Source of the DNA: Thinopyrum elongatum
Taxonomy: Eukaryota; Streptophyta; Magnoliopsida; Poales; Poaceae
Assembly: GCA_011799875.1 (NCBI GenBank)
Contig: CM022297.1
Location: forward strand, 71,561,868-71,625,867
Length of the DNA: 64,000 nucleotides
Direction of reading: 5' to 3'
Shown: positions 1 through 11,039 of the stretch, piece by piece
How positions within the stretch are numbered: position 1 is the first letter of the stretch
Layout of the letters: each line of letters starts with the position of its first letter
Position numbers and translations under genes: made by a program
Notes under the pieces: model-generated
Database searches by the model: none
The model's input: only the letters and a program-made list of their open reading frames with translations
Told to the model about the DNA's origin: nothing

Positions 1-1626
1 TCTTCGGGGTTCGGTTTCACCATCGAACAGATCCTTGCGTTTCCTCCACGGGTCATCGTCGCGAAGCCACCTTCGATGTCCCATGAACACGGTTTTCGAA
101 GACCCGGGATCTCTATCTAGCTGGAGATACGTTGTGTCATCCATGCACCTGACGCATCCAGAAAATCCGTGGACCACCTGCCCCGCGAGATATCCGTAAC
201 CGAGATAGTCGTGCACCGTCGTGAGCAGTGCGGCTCTCATAGGGAAATATTCTTTCTCTGCGGCGTCCCACGTATTGGCTGGCGTTTTCCACAGCGTGTC
301 TAGCTCCTCTTTCAGCAGCCCCAGATACAGATTGATGTCGTTCCCTGGTTGTTTCGGCCCTTCAATTAGCATACTCATGTGAATGTACTTCCTCTTCATG
401 CACAACCAGGGGGGAAGGTTGTACATCCACACAAACACAGGCCAGGTGCTATGTGTGCTTCTCTGGCTGCCAAACAGATTGACTCCATCGGTGCTCGCGC
501 CCAGCATGATGTTCCTTGGATCCTTCCCAAATTCTGGGTGTTCGTAGTTCAACGCTTGCCACTGGCTCCCATCCTTAGGGTGACTCAGCATCTTGTCTTC
601 TTTATTTATCTCCGGATCATTTGCGTCATCTTCTCGCTTCTTCTCCTCCCTATCCGCGTGCCAACGCAGGAGCTTTGCTACCTTAGGGTCCGCGAAATAC
701 CGCTGCAGACGAGGAGTGATCGGAAAGTACCACACCACTTTTCGAGGAGCTTTCTTCCTCTTCTTGTGTCGAGTGACGCCGGACACCGGACATATGGTAG
801 ACTCCGCGTGCTCGCCCCGATAAATGATGCAATTGTTCATGCACACATGGTATTTCACGTGCGGTAAATCCAGAGGACACACGACTTTCTTCGCCTCCTT
901 GAAACTGGTCGGGCACTTGTTCCCCTTGGGAAGACGTTCGTGCCAGAATGACATGTTCTCGTCGAAGCATGCGTCGGTCATTTTGTGTTTTACCTTCATC
1001 TCCAGAGCCATGAGCATTACTTTCAGGCGGGTATCCTCGGGTCTGCATCCTTCATACAATGGAGTAACCGCGTCTATCTCCAGTTGATCCAGCTTGGCTT
1101 TCTCTCGGGCGGCAGCTCTTGCGTTATCCGTCTGCTTGAGAAGCAGCTCTTGAATATGAGGGTCCTGCACCCAGCCCATCGATGGTCCATCGTCGTCTGC
1201 TCCGCCGGCATCTTCATCTTCATGATCATGCCCTTCGTCTGCTCCGGCATCTTCCTCATCATCATGTCCGGCATCTTCTACATGATGACTGTGTACAAGA
1301 TCACCGTCGTGATCATGTCCTGGAGATTCTTCGTCTTCTCGCCCGCCCGAGCCGCGGTGGTTGTCTTGCTGCCCTTCCTCATTTCTTGCCCGGCCCCCAT
1401 GGACGACTTCATAGTCATCTTCATCACCTTGCCACCGATAGCCATCCATGAAACCACGCAAGAGCAGGTGGTCCCGCACCTGCCCGGAATCCGGGTCCGC
1501 AATAAGGCTCTTCAGCTTGCATCTTCGACACGGACATCTTATCTCCGTCTCGTTCTTTTGAAGCATCTCGGCCTTCGCGGAGCTCAAAAACCTATTCACG
1601 ATGCCTTCGGTCATCGTGCGGACCAT
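1..1626 (-). CDS. TNP2-like CACTA transposase, N-terminal part, open frame
   Basis: This is the transposase that cuts and pastes CACTA elements. The frame is open without a stop over all 542 codons to the left edge. The N-terminus holds a transposase-associated zinc motif (CPCRRC at about residues 30-35, then HLLLRGFMDGYRW). Next comes an Asp/Glu/His-rich linker at about residues 60-145. The TNP2 core follows, with CPVSGVTRHKKRKK, DGVNLFGSQRSTHSTWPVF, GFSGCVRC and WLRDDDPWRKRKDLFDGETE. A CAG acceptor at 1633-1635 shows that this exon follows an intron; the first in-frame ATG is at 1626. Neighbouring elements carry broken transposases, so this intact frame suggests a younger insertion. The C-terminal half is outside the window. 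Confidence 0.88.
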   Translation of the reverse strand, partial: MVRTMTEGIVNRFLSSAKAEMLQKNETEIRCPCRRCKLKSLIADPDSGQVRDHLLLRGFMDGYRWQGDEDDYEVVHGGRARNEEGQQDNHRGSGGREDEESPGHDHDGDLVHSHHVEDAGHDDEEDAGADEGHDHEDEDAGGADDDGPSMGWVQDPHIQELLLKQTDNARAAAREKAKLDQLEIDAVTPLYEGCRPEDTRLKVMLMALEMKVKHKMTDACFDENMSFWHERLPKGNKCPTSFKEAKKVVCPLDLPHVKYHVCMNNCIIYRGEHAESTICPVSGVTRHKKRKKAPRKVVWYFPITPRLQRYFADPKVAKLLRWHADREEKKREDDANDPEINKEDKMLSHPKDGSQWQALNYEHPEFGKDPRNIMLGASTDGVNLFGSQRSTHSTWPVFVWMYNLPPWLCMKRKYIHMSMLIEGPKQPGNDINLYLGLLKEELDTLWKTPANTWDAAEKEYFPMRAALLTTVHDYLGYGYLAGQVVHGFSGCVRCMDDTTYLQLDRDPGSSKTVFMGHRRWLRDDDPWRKRKDLFDGETEPRR

Positions 1627-2099
1627 GGTCGCCTGCGGGGTAGAGCAAAATGATATTTTAGAACCAAGAAAAAATTTGGCATGACTTTCCCTAAAAATAG
1701 GACCAAAAAGAATGCATAGTGCCAAAATTCTCGCCGAAACGGAAATGAATCAACATTCCGGCAAAATATTGGCAACTATCGCATTTCAAATACCGGTACC
1801 TGCAAACACAAACATATATGCAACACCACAAACATATGCAACACCACGAACATACATAGATCTAGCTAGGCCACAAAAAGTGCATGTGCACATTGTTGGA
1901 GCGAGCTAGGGAGAAAAAAAGTAGATCTACAACATGAAGATAGCTTTCCCCTTACTTACCTATCAAAAAAAGGTAATTTCACCACTTAATTTTGATGAAT
2001 CTATGGTGCAAATGAGGTGAGGAGGAGGAGGCAACCGACAAGCTTGGAGAAATAGGTGGAGGGAATGAAGTGGGGAAAGTGAGTGTGTAGGTGTGGCTG

Positions 2100-2571
2100 T
2101 CCAAAATATCTAGCTGGTCCCAGGTTACTAATGGCGCACCACACAGCCATGCGCCATTAGTAACACAACATACTAATGGCGCACCTGCTGGCCGTGCGCC
2201 ATTAGTAGTTTTGCAAAAAAGTAAAAAAAAGTATATATATACTAATGGCGCACCGCGGCATAGTGCGCCAATACTAGTTTAAACTAGTAATGGCGCACTT
2301 TGCCACGGTGCGCCATTAGTAGTTCTGCAAAAAAAAGAATAAAAAAAAATACAGTACTGGCGCACTCTGTGGCTGGTGCGCCATTAGTATGTTTGGAAAA
2401 ATGAAAAAAAAATTGTTACTAGTGGCGCACCTTGTGTCTGATGCGCCATTAGTGTCATCGACACTAATGGCGCATCACCACATGGTGTGCCATTAGTATA
2501 TAGTAGTGGCGCACCACTTCTCTGGTGCGCCATTAGTGTCAATTTCATCTATAGCCCTTTTCCTAGTAGTG
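2100..2571. repeat. CACTA-1 subterminal repeats and terminal inverted repeat
   Basis: A motif close to ACTAATGGCGCACC and its complement GGTGCGCCATTAGT recur about a dozen times, often as short hairpins separated by A-rich spacers. The block ends in the terminus at 2571. Such arrays are the usual binding sites of the second CACTA protein (TnpA/TnpD type). The role is known for the superfamily; the repeats are seen directly. Confidence 0.88.
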
Positions 2572-3050
2572 TTAAACCATCAACCGTCTATGCCGGAGCC
2601 GATCTCTTCATTGCGGCTACCCAAGCTACACAAGTTTATTATCTGCCTTACCCATGCTAGAAAGAGTACCTAAAGGGTTGGGAAGTTGTGTTCAAGGTGT
2701 CGCCACATGGTAAGCTACCGGACCCGAACGAAGACAATTACTACACCATTAACCCCATGACATACGAGGGAGTGTTCTATCAAGAGCAACCTGATGATGA
2801 TGTGGTCAGAAACGATGATGCTAGACCATTGGGTGATGACGATGTGGATCCAAACGATGACGATGCACGGAATGATGGTGAGACCATTGTCAATGAAAAT
2901 GACATACTGATGCTAGAAAAGTTAAACGAAGACGCTGACGACAAGGAAGAGCCTCCACCTCCGTCAGACAACGAAGATGATATGATTGATAGTGATGATG
3001 AGACCGACCGAGAAATAGGTTACAACAGTGATGATTCGTATGGGTTCTAG
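2572..3050 (+). pseudogene. TNP2 transposase C-terminal fragment (CACTA-2)
   Basis: The encoded text fits the C-terminal part of TNP2 proteins: FIAATQATQVYYLPYP, then GWEVVFKVSPHG, then a long Asp/Glu-rich tail ending at a stop at 3048-3050. An in-frame TAG at 2658-2660 interrupts the domain, and the upstream coding part is cut away at the CACTA-1 junction. The second gene of the same element follows about 150 bp downstream, the normal CACTA order. Confidence 0.75.
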
Positions 3051-3206
3051 CAGATGTACGTTTCAAGTCTTTTTTTTTCTATGGTTTAGGAATATGCCTT
3101 TTTATGCTTACTTATTAATGTGTTTATTATTCCTAATTATTATGCTTTTTCCTTAATTATTAATGTACTAATTGTTTATTCTCTTTTCAATGCAGGTTCA
3201 TGGAAC

Positions 3207-5766
3207 ATGGGCAAGGGGAAGGCCAACGGCGTGGGTTTCTTACGCAAGGTCGTCGGCATGCCTAGTCGGAGTGGTCGAGCACATAATCCTACCCCCCGAC
3301 TACTTGAGGATGACTCCTCACAGGGAGGTCGAGGGAGAGGTGCCCCTAGAGGAGGAGGGGGCGGGGGGAGAGCCCCTAGAGGGCGAGGGGTTGGGGGGAG
3401 AGCCACTACATGGGGTCGTGGCCAAAAAGAGCGCACCCTCACCGACTTAGGGGTGTTGTCTTCGAGGCCCTCCTCTAGTGAGGTACCCTCTGCCGAGGAG
3501 GAGGAGGACGAGGAGGTTTAGGAGGACGAGGAGGAGGTTCGGGATGGGGGCGAGGAGGAGGAGGAGGAGGTTCGGGATGGGGGCGAGGAGGAGGAGGAGG
3601 TTGGGGAGGGGAAAAAGGAGGAGGCAGGCGAGGAGGATGGTGCTGGCGGGGATGATGGTGCTGGCGGGGATGATGGTGCTAGCGGGGAGGGGGTTGGCAA
3701 CAACAAGGGGTGGCTGCGTGGTAACGCAAAGCTCCCAAAGCAGATTCCTGCTATCGAGGAGCAGAAGTGGCTCATTGAGCCCACGAGGAAAGAGTAAGTG
3801 CCACTTAATAATAATTTCATTCTTTTGCTTGTCACATGCTTATATTTTTATTTATTTTGCTTGTCACATGCTAATATTTTCATTCTTTACATCTTTTGCA
3901 GCAACTGGATATATCCTAAAGGGGGCCGTCTTCCCAACGGCCTCATCACCGTCTTGCTGAAGGAACACTGGCTGGGGCTGTACTGTCCAGATCCAGTCAG
4001 GCACCCGGACCGTCGGGTTTTGGCCACGAGCTGGGACCACTAGGAAGCGGCACCCCACACAGACCATGAGACCCATGCTAAGGCTGTGATCACTAATTTT
4101 TGGGTGAGTTCTCTTCAGAAGCACAAGTCCATTCTGGTTTCATGACAGATTTAACTCATGGCTTCTTCCATTCTGGTTTCATGAATGATTGTAGAAATAC
4201 TATCGAGTTCTTCAGGAGCACAAGGCCACTGCCAATGAGGTCGTGCTGCACCAAGCGAAGAAGAAGGCCCGCCAGATGCAGTACGAGGTGCGTTGGGTGG
4301 CCATCTCGCAATACTATCACGACGCTCTTGGTGTGAAGATGACCAAGGAAGAAGCACGGAGGGAGGACATTACCTTGGAGAGGCACGAGTACTTGGCGGT
4401 AAATATAAAAGATTTTTCATTCCGACGTTTGTGGTAAATTTCATCGTTTCATGTTGACATGCCATTATGCTTTCATTATGTAGGTGTGTCCAAATTGGTG
4501 TTATGGAAAAGACAAGTCCTGGGCGGCATTGGTGGATCTGTGGTGTGGTCAGGATGGAGCCTAGGCGGCTACGAGCATAAAAAACAAGGCTAATCGAGGG
4601 AAGGAGGGAGTACATGCTCAGGGAAACCGGAACCACTTTCTCCACAAGACACTTCATGTATGACTAACCTCATTAAACATTGCTCATTCTTCTATGTACC
4701 GTCACTTTCTTATGTATGACTAACCTCTGTTTGGTGGTGCAGAAGGAGAAACTGAAGCGGCCGCTCTCACACATGGAGGCGTGGGAGATCGCCCATACGC
4801 GTAGGAAGCCCAAGCCTGGCGAGGCCAAGTACTACGGCAAGACCGCAGAGAAGAAGAAGGCCTACACCGAGGGGTATCAGAGGTTACATCCTGACACACC
4901 TGACCCCATTAGGGCGGATCTAGATGAGAGGGTGGTGGTGGACATGGGGCCTAAGGAGCATGGTTGGCAGCCGGTTCTGGATGCTGTGATCACTCCTTCT
5001 ATCTCCTACACACAGCTCCGAGCTACCGACCCGAGCCTGAGCCAGCGCACGACCACGACCAGTGCACAGTCACAGTCCCTCCTAGCCGAGAGGCACTCTG
5101 TAAGTATTTTCCCTCTTATCTTCATTGCTCACTTTATTTTTCGCATTGAGATGTTTTATGAGTTCCATCATGTCATACTGTAGGCCTACATGGAGTACAC
5201 ACGCCAGGAGACCATGGCGTGGCACGCGAGAGTCTTAGTAGCACAGGCGCACAACAGTCACATGATGGAGGTTAGTTTGGCCCCTTTCATTTCACTTATA
5301 TATTTCCACTTGCATTTCTTCTGGCAATCATGTTTGCTTGGTCAATTAACATGCAGCGCGTTGTTGAGTGCATGGCGGCCGGCACGGTTCCTCAAATGGA
5401 ACCACCACCACCTCCTCCTGGACCGGCTCCAGTGTTGCTTACCTATGAGGAGTTTCTGGCACAGCACCCGGGGACTACGCCGGTTAGTACATCCCGAAAC
5501 TATTCAACCACTCCTTCTTACCATTTATTCAACACAATCATATATCCCCTTAACATGTCTTTTCAAACATCCAGGGAACCGGTGGATCTACCACTGGTGG
5601 TGGTGCCGGTCTTGGCATCACTCCCGACTCACGGAGCGCGGTCACTCCGATCCACCGAGGCGGTGGCGGTCTTGGCGGTAGCGCTGCCGGTAGCAGTGAC
5701 AACCTGGGCTTTGGCGGACTTGGCGGTGACGACCTTGGCAGTGGTCGTGGACGTACTTACGCTTAA
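3207..5766 (+). pseudogene. CACTA second gene (plant Ptta/En/Spm family), 8 exons, broken
   Basis: Exons fit together in frame with GT-AG borders at about 3207-3795, 3901-4101, 4194-4398, 4484-4657, 4742-5099, 5184-5270, 5357-5482 and 5575-5766. Exon 1 starts MGKGKANGVGFLRKV, then runs through Gly/Arg- and Glu-rich low complexity. Later exons carry NWIYPKGGRLPN, RWVAISQYYHDALGVKMT and ITPSISYTQLRATDP; the last encodes a Gly-rich tail. This family is the second CACTA protein, thought to bind subterminal repeats. An in-frame TAG at 3519-3521 and another in exon 4 (about 4561) break the gene. CACTA-3 carries the same final exons on the minus strand, which supports the model. Exon borders are by eye. 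Confidence 0.72.
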
Positions 5767-5909
5767 GCCTGTGACTTGTGTGCTCTTTTATGCTACTTCG
5801 GACGACTTGTGTGCTTCTTATGCTACTTCGGCTTCGGATGACTTGTGCTCTTAGCTAGATGCTTATGTTTCTGATATGCTTATGTTGCTCGTTGTGAGGA
5901 CGTGATGGT

Positions 5910-8893
5910 TGTAACATCCCCAGATCTTAACCCTGTCATTAAGCTAATAAAGTTGCCTTGTCATCATGATCACTAAGCTAATCTGCCACTTGTCCAAAAT
6001 CAAAGTCATTTTCCAATTCAAATTGCATGTCAAATAATTATTCCTTCAAATTGCAAAACTAAAATGTTCATAGTATTTCAAATAATCCCACAACAATTAT
6101 AAAAATAAAACCAACATTAAGTAAATTCCCAAATTGCCCCTGGAAATTAATTCAGAGGTCTAACAACAATTAAACCGGTCTTTCCAATTTCTAATAATAC
6201 CTAACCTTTTCCTTTTGCCTCCAAACTTTTTGTGACAGTGCTTAACATTACCTAATATTTGTTTTGACCACTTGTCTATTTTTACAAAAGTCAAACAATA
6301 GCTGTAGGAAATGGAAAAACAGTAGCTAGACCTAATACAGAAAATAGAAAATGGAAAAGGCCAAGGCGAACTGTGCACTTAAGCCTATGGGCTACAGTGC
6401 GGCCCAGCCCGCCTTCCCTCGTCTCCCCCCTCTCTCTCCTCCCCATGTCGATGCCGCCGTGGACGCGCGCTCTCGCACCGACGAGCTACCGACACGGCGA
6501 CGCCCTTGCCCGGGCGAGAGGATAAGGGCAAACCCCCGTCCATCTTCCCTGGTCGCCCTTCACTCTCCCCCTCTTCTCTCCCTTGCGCGCTCGTTCCCCC
6601 TCTTCTTCCCCCTCCATCCTGAGCGCTGCCGCCGCCGTGCCTGACGTCGATCCGCGGCCACCGGCGTCTCTGCGCCCGCAACTCGTGTCTACGGGCCCTG
6701 CCTTGCTCGGTGCACCTTCTGACACCGTCCATTCGAGCAGGGAAGCCCTGATGCTGCCGGTTCATCGTCGTCCCCATCTCCGGCCACCGAGATGAACTCC
6801 GGTGACCCCGAGCTCCTCGGCGCTCCTAAGCTCCCACGGGCTTTTCGTAGCCGCGCGGTGAGCTCCTCCTTCCCTTCTTTTCTTCTCCCCGCGTCGTAAG
6901 CTCTCCCGTAGCGAGCCCGTCATCACGCCGAACTCCGGTCACCGCGGGACCTCGCCGTCCGGCCGCTTTGGTCACTCCCGTGGCCTCGCGCACGCGCCTT
7001 TGGATGCGGCGCTTCATGCACGTCCTAATGCGACCGAAAACGCGCGCGTTAGCTCGCCGTAGCCGTCCGCCCGATTCCACCCGAGAGCCACCGCCGCCAA
7101 CGTCGATGGCGAGCTCCACTCCGGCCACCCCCGCACGTTAGATCGTCCTAGATCGACGCGGGTTGGACTGCACGTTCGAATGCCGCAAGAATCAAGCAAA
7201 ACAGAGCACCGTAGACGATTCCCGAGCTTGCCGGAGAACGCAGCCGTGTCCGACGCTCGCCGGAGTAGATTCCGGAACCGGCGATGACCAGGCGAGATGC
7301 GGGCCCCGCCCCCAGTCGCTGTCATGCGGGCCCAGGTCGCAGTTGTCCGCGTTGACCACGGTCAACGCCACTGACGTGGTTGATGACACTACTATTACTT
7401 TACTAGTCAGTGTTAGAGGTGGCCACGTCAGCGGCGTTGACCGTGGTCAACGCGGTCAACCGTGACCCGGGCCCGCATGACAGCGACTGGGGGCGGGGCC
7501 CGCATCTCGCCAGGTCATCGCCGGCACCGGAATCTACTCCGGTGAGTGCCGGATGCGGCTGCGATCTCCGGCGAGCTCGGGAATCGTCTACGGTACTCTG
7601 TTTTGCTTGATTCTTGCGGCATTCGAACGTGAAGTCCAACCCGCGTCGATCTAGGATGATCCCAGGTGCGGGGGTGGCCGGAGTGGAGTTCGCCGTCGAC
7701 GTCTGCGGCGGTGGCTCTCGGGTGGAATCGGGCGGCGGCTACGGCGAGCTAACGCGCGCGTTTTCAGTCGCATTAGGACGTGCATGAAGCGTCGCATCCA
7801 AAGGCGCGGGCGCGAGGCCATGGGAGTGACCAAGGCGGCCGGACGGCGAGGTCCCGCGGTGACCGGAGTTCGGCGTGATGACGGGCTCGCTACGGGAGAG
7901 CTTACGGCGCGGGGAGAAGAAAAGAAGGGAAGGAGGAGCTCACCGCGCGGCTACGAAAAGGCCGTGGGAGCTTAGGAGCGCCGAGGAGCTCGGGGTCGCC
8001 GGAGTTCGTCTCGGTGGCCGGAGATGGGGACGACGATGAACCGGCAGCATCAGGGCTTCCCTGCTCGAATGGACGGCGTCAGACGGTGCAGCCGAGCAAG
8101 GCGGGGCCCGCGGACACGAGTTGCTGGCGCAGAGACGCCGGTGGCCGCGGATCGACGTTGGGCACGGCGGCGGCAGCGCTCGGGGTGGAGGGGGGAGAAG
8201 AGGGGGAGCGAGCGCGTAAGGGAGAGAAGAGGGGGAGAGTGAAGGGCGACCAGGGGAGATGGACGGGGGTTTGCCCTTATCCTCTCGCCCGGGCGAGGGC
8301 GTCGCCGTGTCGGCAGCTCGCCGGTGCGAGTGCGCGCGTCCACGGCGGCATCGACACGGGGAGGAGAGAGAGGGGGGGAGACGAGGGAAGGCCGGCTGGG
8401 CCGCACTATAGCCCATAGGCTTAAGTGCACAGTTCGCCTCGGCCTTTTCCATTTTCTATTTTTGGTATTAGGTCTAGCTACTGTTTTTCCATTTCCTTCA
8501 GCTATTGTTTGACTTTTGTAAAAATAGGCAAGTGGTCAAAACAAATATTAGGTAATGTTAAGCACTGTCACAAAAAGTTTGGAGGCAAAAGGAAAAGGTT
8601 ATGTATTATTAGAAATTGTAAAGACCGGTTTCATTGTTGTTAGACCTCTGAATTAATTTCCAGGGGCAATTTGGGAATTTACTTAATATTGGTTTTATTT
8701 TTATAATTGTTCTGGGATTATTTGAAATACTATGAACATTTTAGTTTTGCAATTTGAAGGAATAATTATTTGACATGCAATTTGAATTGGAAAATGACTT
8801 TGATTTTGGATAAGTGGCAGATTAGCTTAGTGATCATGATGACAAGGCAACTTAATTAGCTTAATGACAGGGTTAAGATCTGGGGATGTTACA
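5910..8893. mobile_element. Palindromic LTR-ended foldback element (2984 bp)
   Basis: Both ends read inward as TGTAACATCCCCAGATC. The flanks are ATGGT at 5905-5909 and ATGGT at 8894-8898, a 5-bp target duplication. With TG..CA ends this is the signature of LTR-retrotransposon integrase. The whole element is one inverted repeat: arms of about 1.47 kb (5910-7380 and 7421-8893) around a loop of about 40 bp. Long stretches compared by eye agree at roughly 95% or better. Each arm has an AT-rich outer part of about 450 bp and a GC-rich inner part. No gag, pol or known gene is seen. It resembles a solo LTR whose second half has been replaced by an inverted copy of the first. Confidence 0.88.
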
Positions 8894-8898
8894 ATGGT

Positions 8899-9667
8899 GG
8901 TGGTGGTGGTGTTGGTTTGTGATATACTCATATGCTTATATTGTTTCTTATATTTATGATGCTCTTGATGGTGGTGCTGTTGGTTGTGATGGTGGTGCTG
9001 TGGATGTCTTTTTCTCCTATATATCTGCTATTTGATATGGTTTGAATTGAATTGATTTGAAACAGAAGAAAAAAAACACAGACAAAAACAACGCCGACGG
9101 CTTAGCCGTCGACATAGACCCCCCGCGAGTTACTAGTGGCCACCACGTGGAACCTATGCCGACTGCCTAGCCGTCGGCATACTTTTAACATATGACGACG
9201 GCTAGACCGTCGACATAGGCTCCATGTGGCGGCCGCTGGTAACTCCTGGGGCGAAGCTACGCCGACGGCTAAGCCGTCGGCTTAGATATGAATCTATGCC
9301 GACGGCTTAGCCGTCGGCGTAGCTTCGTCCCAGGAGCTACCAGCGGCCGCCACGTGGCTGTGCTATGCCGACGGCTAGGCCGTCGGCATAGATTTGAATA
9401 TATGCCGACAGCCTGACCGTCGGCATAGCATCGCCACGTGGCCGCCACTGATTGGGTCGCTCTTGACGACGGGCCCCGTTGGCGTGGAACGGTGATGACG
9501 AGCCAGGCCGTCGGCATAGATGTACGGACACCGTCGGGGTAGACATCTATGCCGACGGGGCCCGGGGGTACGCTGACGTATATGTTGCCGACGGAGGCCT
9601 ATGCCGACGGGAATCAGGCCTATGCCGACGGCCTGGGCCGTTGGCATAGGGGCTTAGTGTGGTAGTG
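8899..9667. repeat. CACTA-2 3' tail and subterminal repeat array
   Basis: 8899-9090 is TG/GGT-rich tail without a gene. From 9091 to 9660 the motif ATGCCGACGGC and its complement occur repeatedly, many as 20-30 bp hairpins, before the terminus at 9667. The same motif family is found in CACTA-3 and CACTA-4, so these elements are relatives. Confidence 0.85.
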
Positions 9668-10356
9668 AACAATCTATAATAGGCCATGCCATTATATATA
9701 TTCCCCCTCTAACACAAACCCTAACCCTAACCGCGGTTCATTGATGTCACAAATCGTAGATATATTACTAATCCTAGTGCTTACTACACATCACAAAAAA
9801 TTATAATGACCACTCTGTCACCACTTCAAGAGTGAATTTGGGAGAAATCCCCAAAACTAGAATTTGGGAACACTTGACCAATGCCACCAAACAAATGAAT
9901 TCCAGCCAACCAAATCGTGGGAGATGTGAGAGGTCACCTCAACGGATGGAAAAGGGACCGAATCCACGGATAAATGTCACTGATATGAATGCGTTAGAGA
10001 GAAGTTTGAGCGGGGGAGAGAGAGGGGGAGGAGGTTGCAATTCGTGTGTGAAAGAGGAGGAAGACAGGTCAAATTTTGAATCAATTGGTGGAACCAAGCC
10101 AACAGGGTTCAAGTAGTAGACTTGGCATTGGTGCTCGCATTTTCGTGAATTTATTTCGGACTTTCCGACGATGTTCATTCAGTGGGAGTAGACCTTCCCA
10201 TGGACTATGAGACGTCTATGGTGACTTTGTCAATCTCAAATTGTTAAGCGGGCACGGTACCTCGGAGGTGCTCATAGGGATAGTGTGTGCGTGCGTTCAT
10301 AGGAGGGAGTGCATGTGCGCGTATATGAACTTCTACATTGTACCATGTTAAAAAAA
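9668..10356. other. Intergenic DNA, no gene recognised
   Basis: A short ORF of 94 codons (9832-10116) has no recognisable domain and atypical composition for a gene. A short CCCTAA-like stretch at 9714-9731 is too brief to be a telomeric array. No other structure is seen. Confidence 0.4.
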
Positions 10357-11009
10357 GAGAAAAGTATGTTTTTGGTCCCTCCAATTCCCCAAAAGTATTG
10401 ACTTGGTCGCTCAAAAAAATTTGGTATACATTTGATCCTTCAAGTCTCAACACCGCATAAGTTTGGTCCAAAACCAGATTTTAAGCATGTTGACCGGGGT
10501 TTGACTGGGTTTGACCGGGTTTGACAGATGAACAGTAAATTTTAAAAAAATAGCAAACAAATTCTAAAAAATCTGAAATTTCATGAAAACTAACTTGATT
10601 GGGTGCGCTAGGTGCATGTAAATGTTTATGGTCAAATAACATCCGAGGAGCTCTAGCAAAAAATAACAAAATTTGGCTTTTTTGTGAGCCAATTTTTTTT
10701 TTGCCACGAGCTCCTCGAATGTCGAAACACCACACAAATTTTCACGCACCTAGTGCACCCAAGCATGTTGGTTGCCACAAAATTTCAGTTGTTTTTTGAA
10801 TTTTTTGCTATTTTTTGAATTTACTGTTCATCGGTCAAACTTGGTCAACATGGTGAAACTCGGTCAAATGTGGTGAAACCCGGTCAACATGCTTAAAATC
10901 TTGTTCTGGACCAAGCTTACGCGGTTTTGAGACTTGAAGGATCAAATGTATATCAAAAAATCTTTATATACTTTTGGGAAACTTGAGAGACCAAAAACAT
11001 ACTTTTCTC
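10357..11009. mobile_element. Foldback MITE, 653 bp, long inverted arms
   Basis: The ends are GAGAAAAGTATGTTTTTGGTC and its near complement at 11009. The arms pair for 150 bp or more (themes: ctcaagtctcaa, ggtcaacatg, gaacagtaaatt). The core contains GAGCTCCTCGAATGTCGAAAC, which also occurs in the foldback at 16098-17011. No transposase is present and no clear target duplication was found. Confidence 0.75.
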
Positions 11010-11039
11010 GCATCAGTGACTCGTAAACGATGTTCCTAT

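Larger units (their letters stand above)
1..2571 (-). mobile_element. CACTA-1: En/Spm-type DNA transposon, 5' part
   Basis: The right terminus at 2571, read on the minus strand, begins CACTACTAGGAAAAG, a typical CACTA inverted terminus. Inward lie about 480 bp of subterminal repeats, then an intron or leader (1633-2090) and a TNP2-type transposase running off the left edge. The three bases after the terminus are TTA, the expected length of a CACTA target duplication; the partner copy is outside the window. The right flank is the inside of another transposase gene (CACTA-2), so CACTA-1 is probably inserted within CACTA-2. Confidence 0.9.
2572..9667 (+). mobile_element. CACTA-2: decayed CACTA transposon, 3' two-thirds
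   Basis: The element reads plus: TNP2 C-terminus (2572-3050), an 8-exon second gene (3207-5766), then a terminal array of ATGCCGACGGC/GCCGTCGGCAT repeats ending at 9667. The terminus, complemented, begins CACTACCACACTAAG. The palindromic element 5910-8893 sits between the second gene and the terminal array. The 5' end lies left of CACTA-1 or outside the window. Several nonsense codons show that it is no longer autonomous. Confidence 0.82.

Noticed and set aside
3120..3835. Independent Gly/Glu-rich gene near 3500
   Set aside because: The repeats are the low-complexity linker of the CACTA-2 second gene, exon 1, and its antisense.
6351..8452. Many ORFs of 70-170 codons in the palindrome arms
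   Set aside because: They occur in mirrored sets on both strands of a GC-rich inverted repeat, overlap one another and show no domain or conserved start.
9714..9731. Telomere-like CCCTAA stretch
   Set aside because: Only two to three imperfect units.
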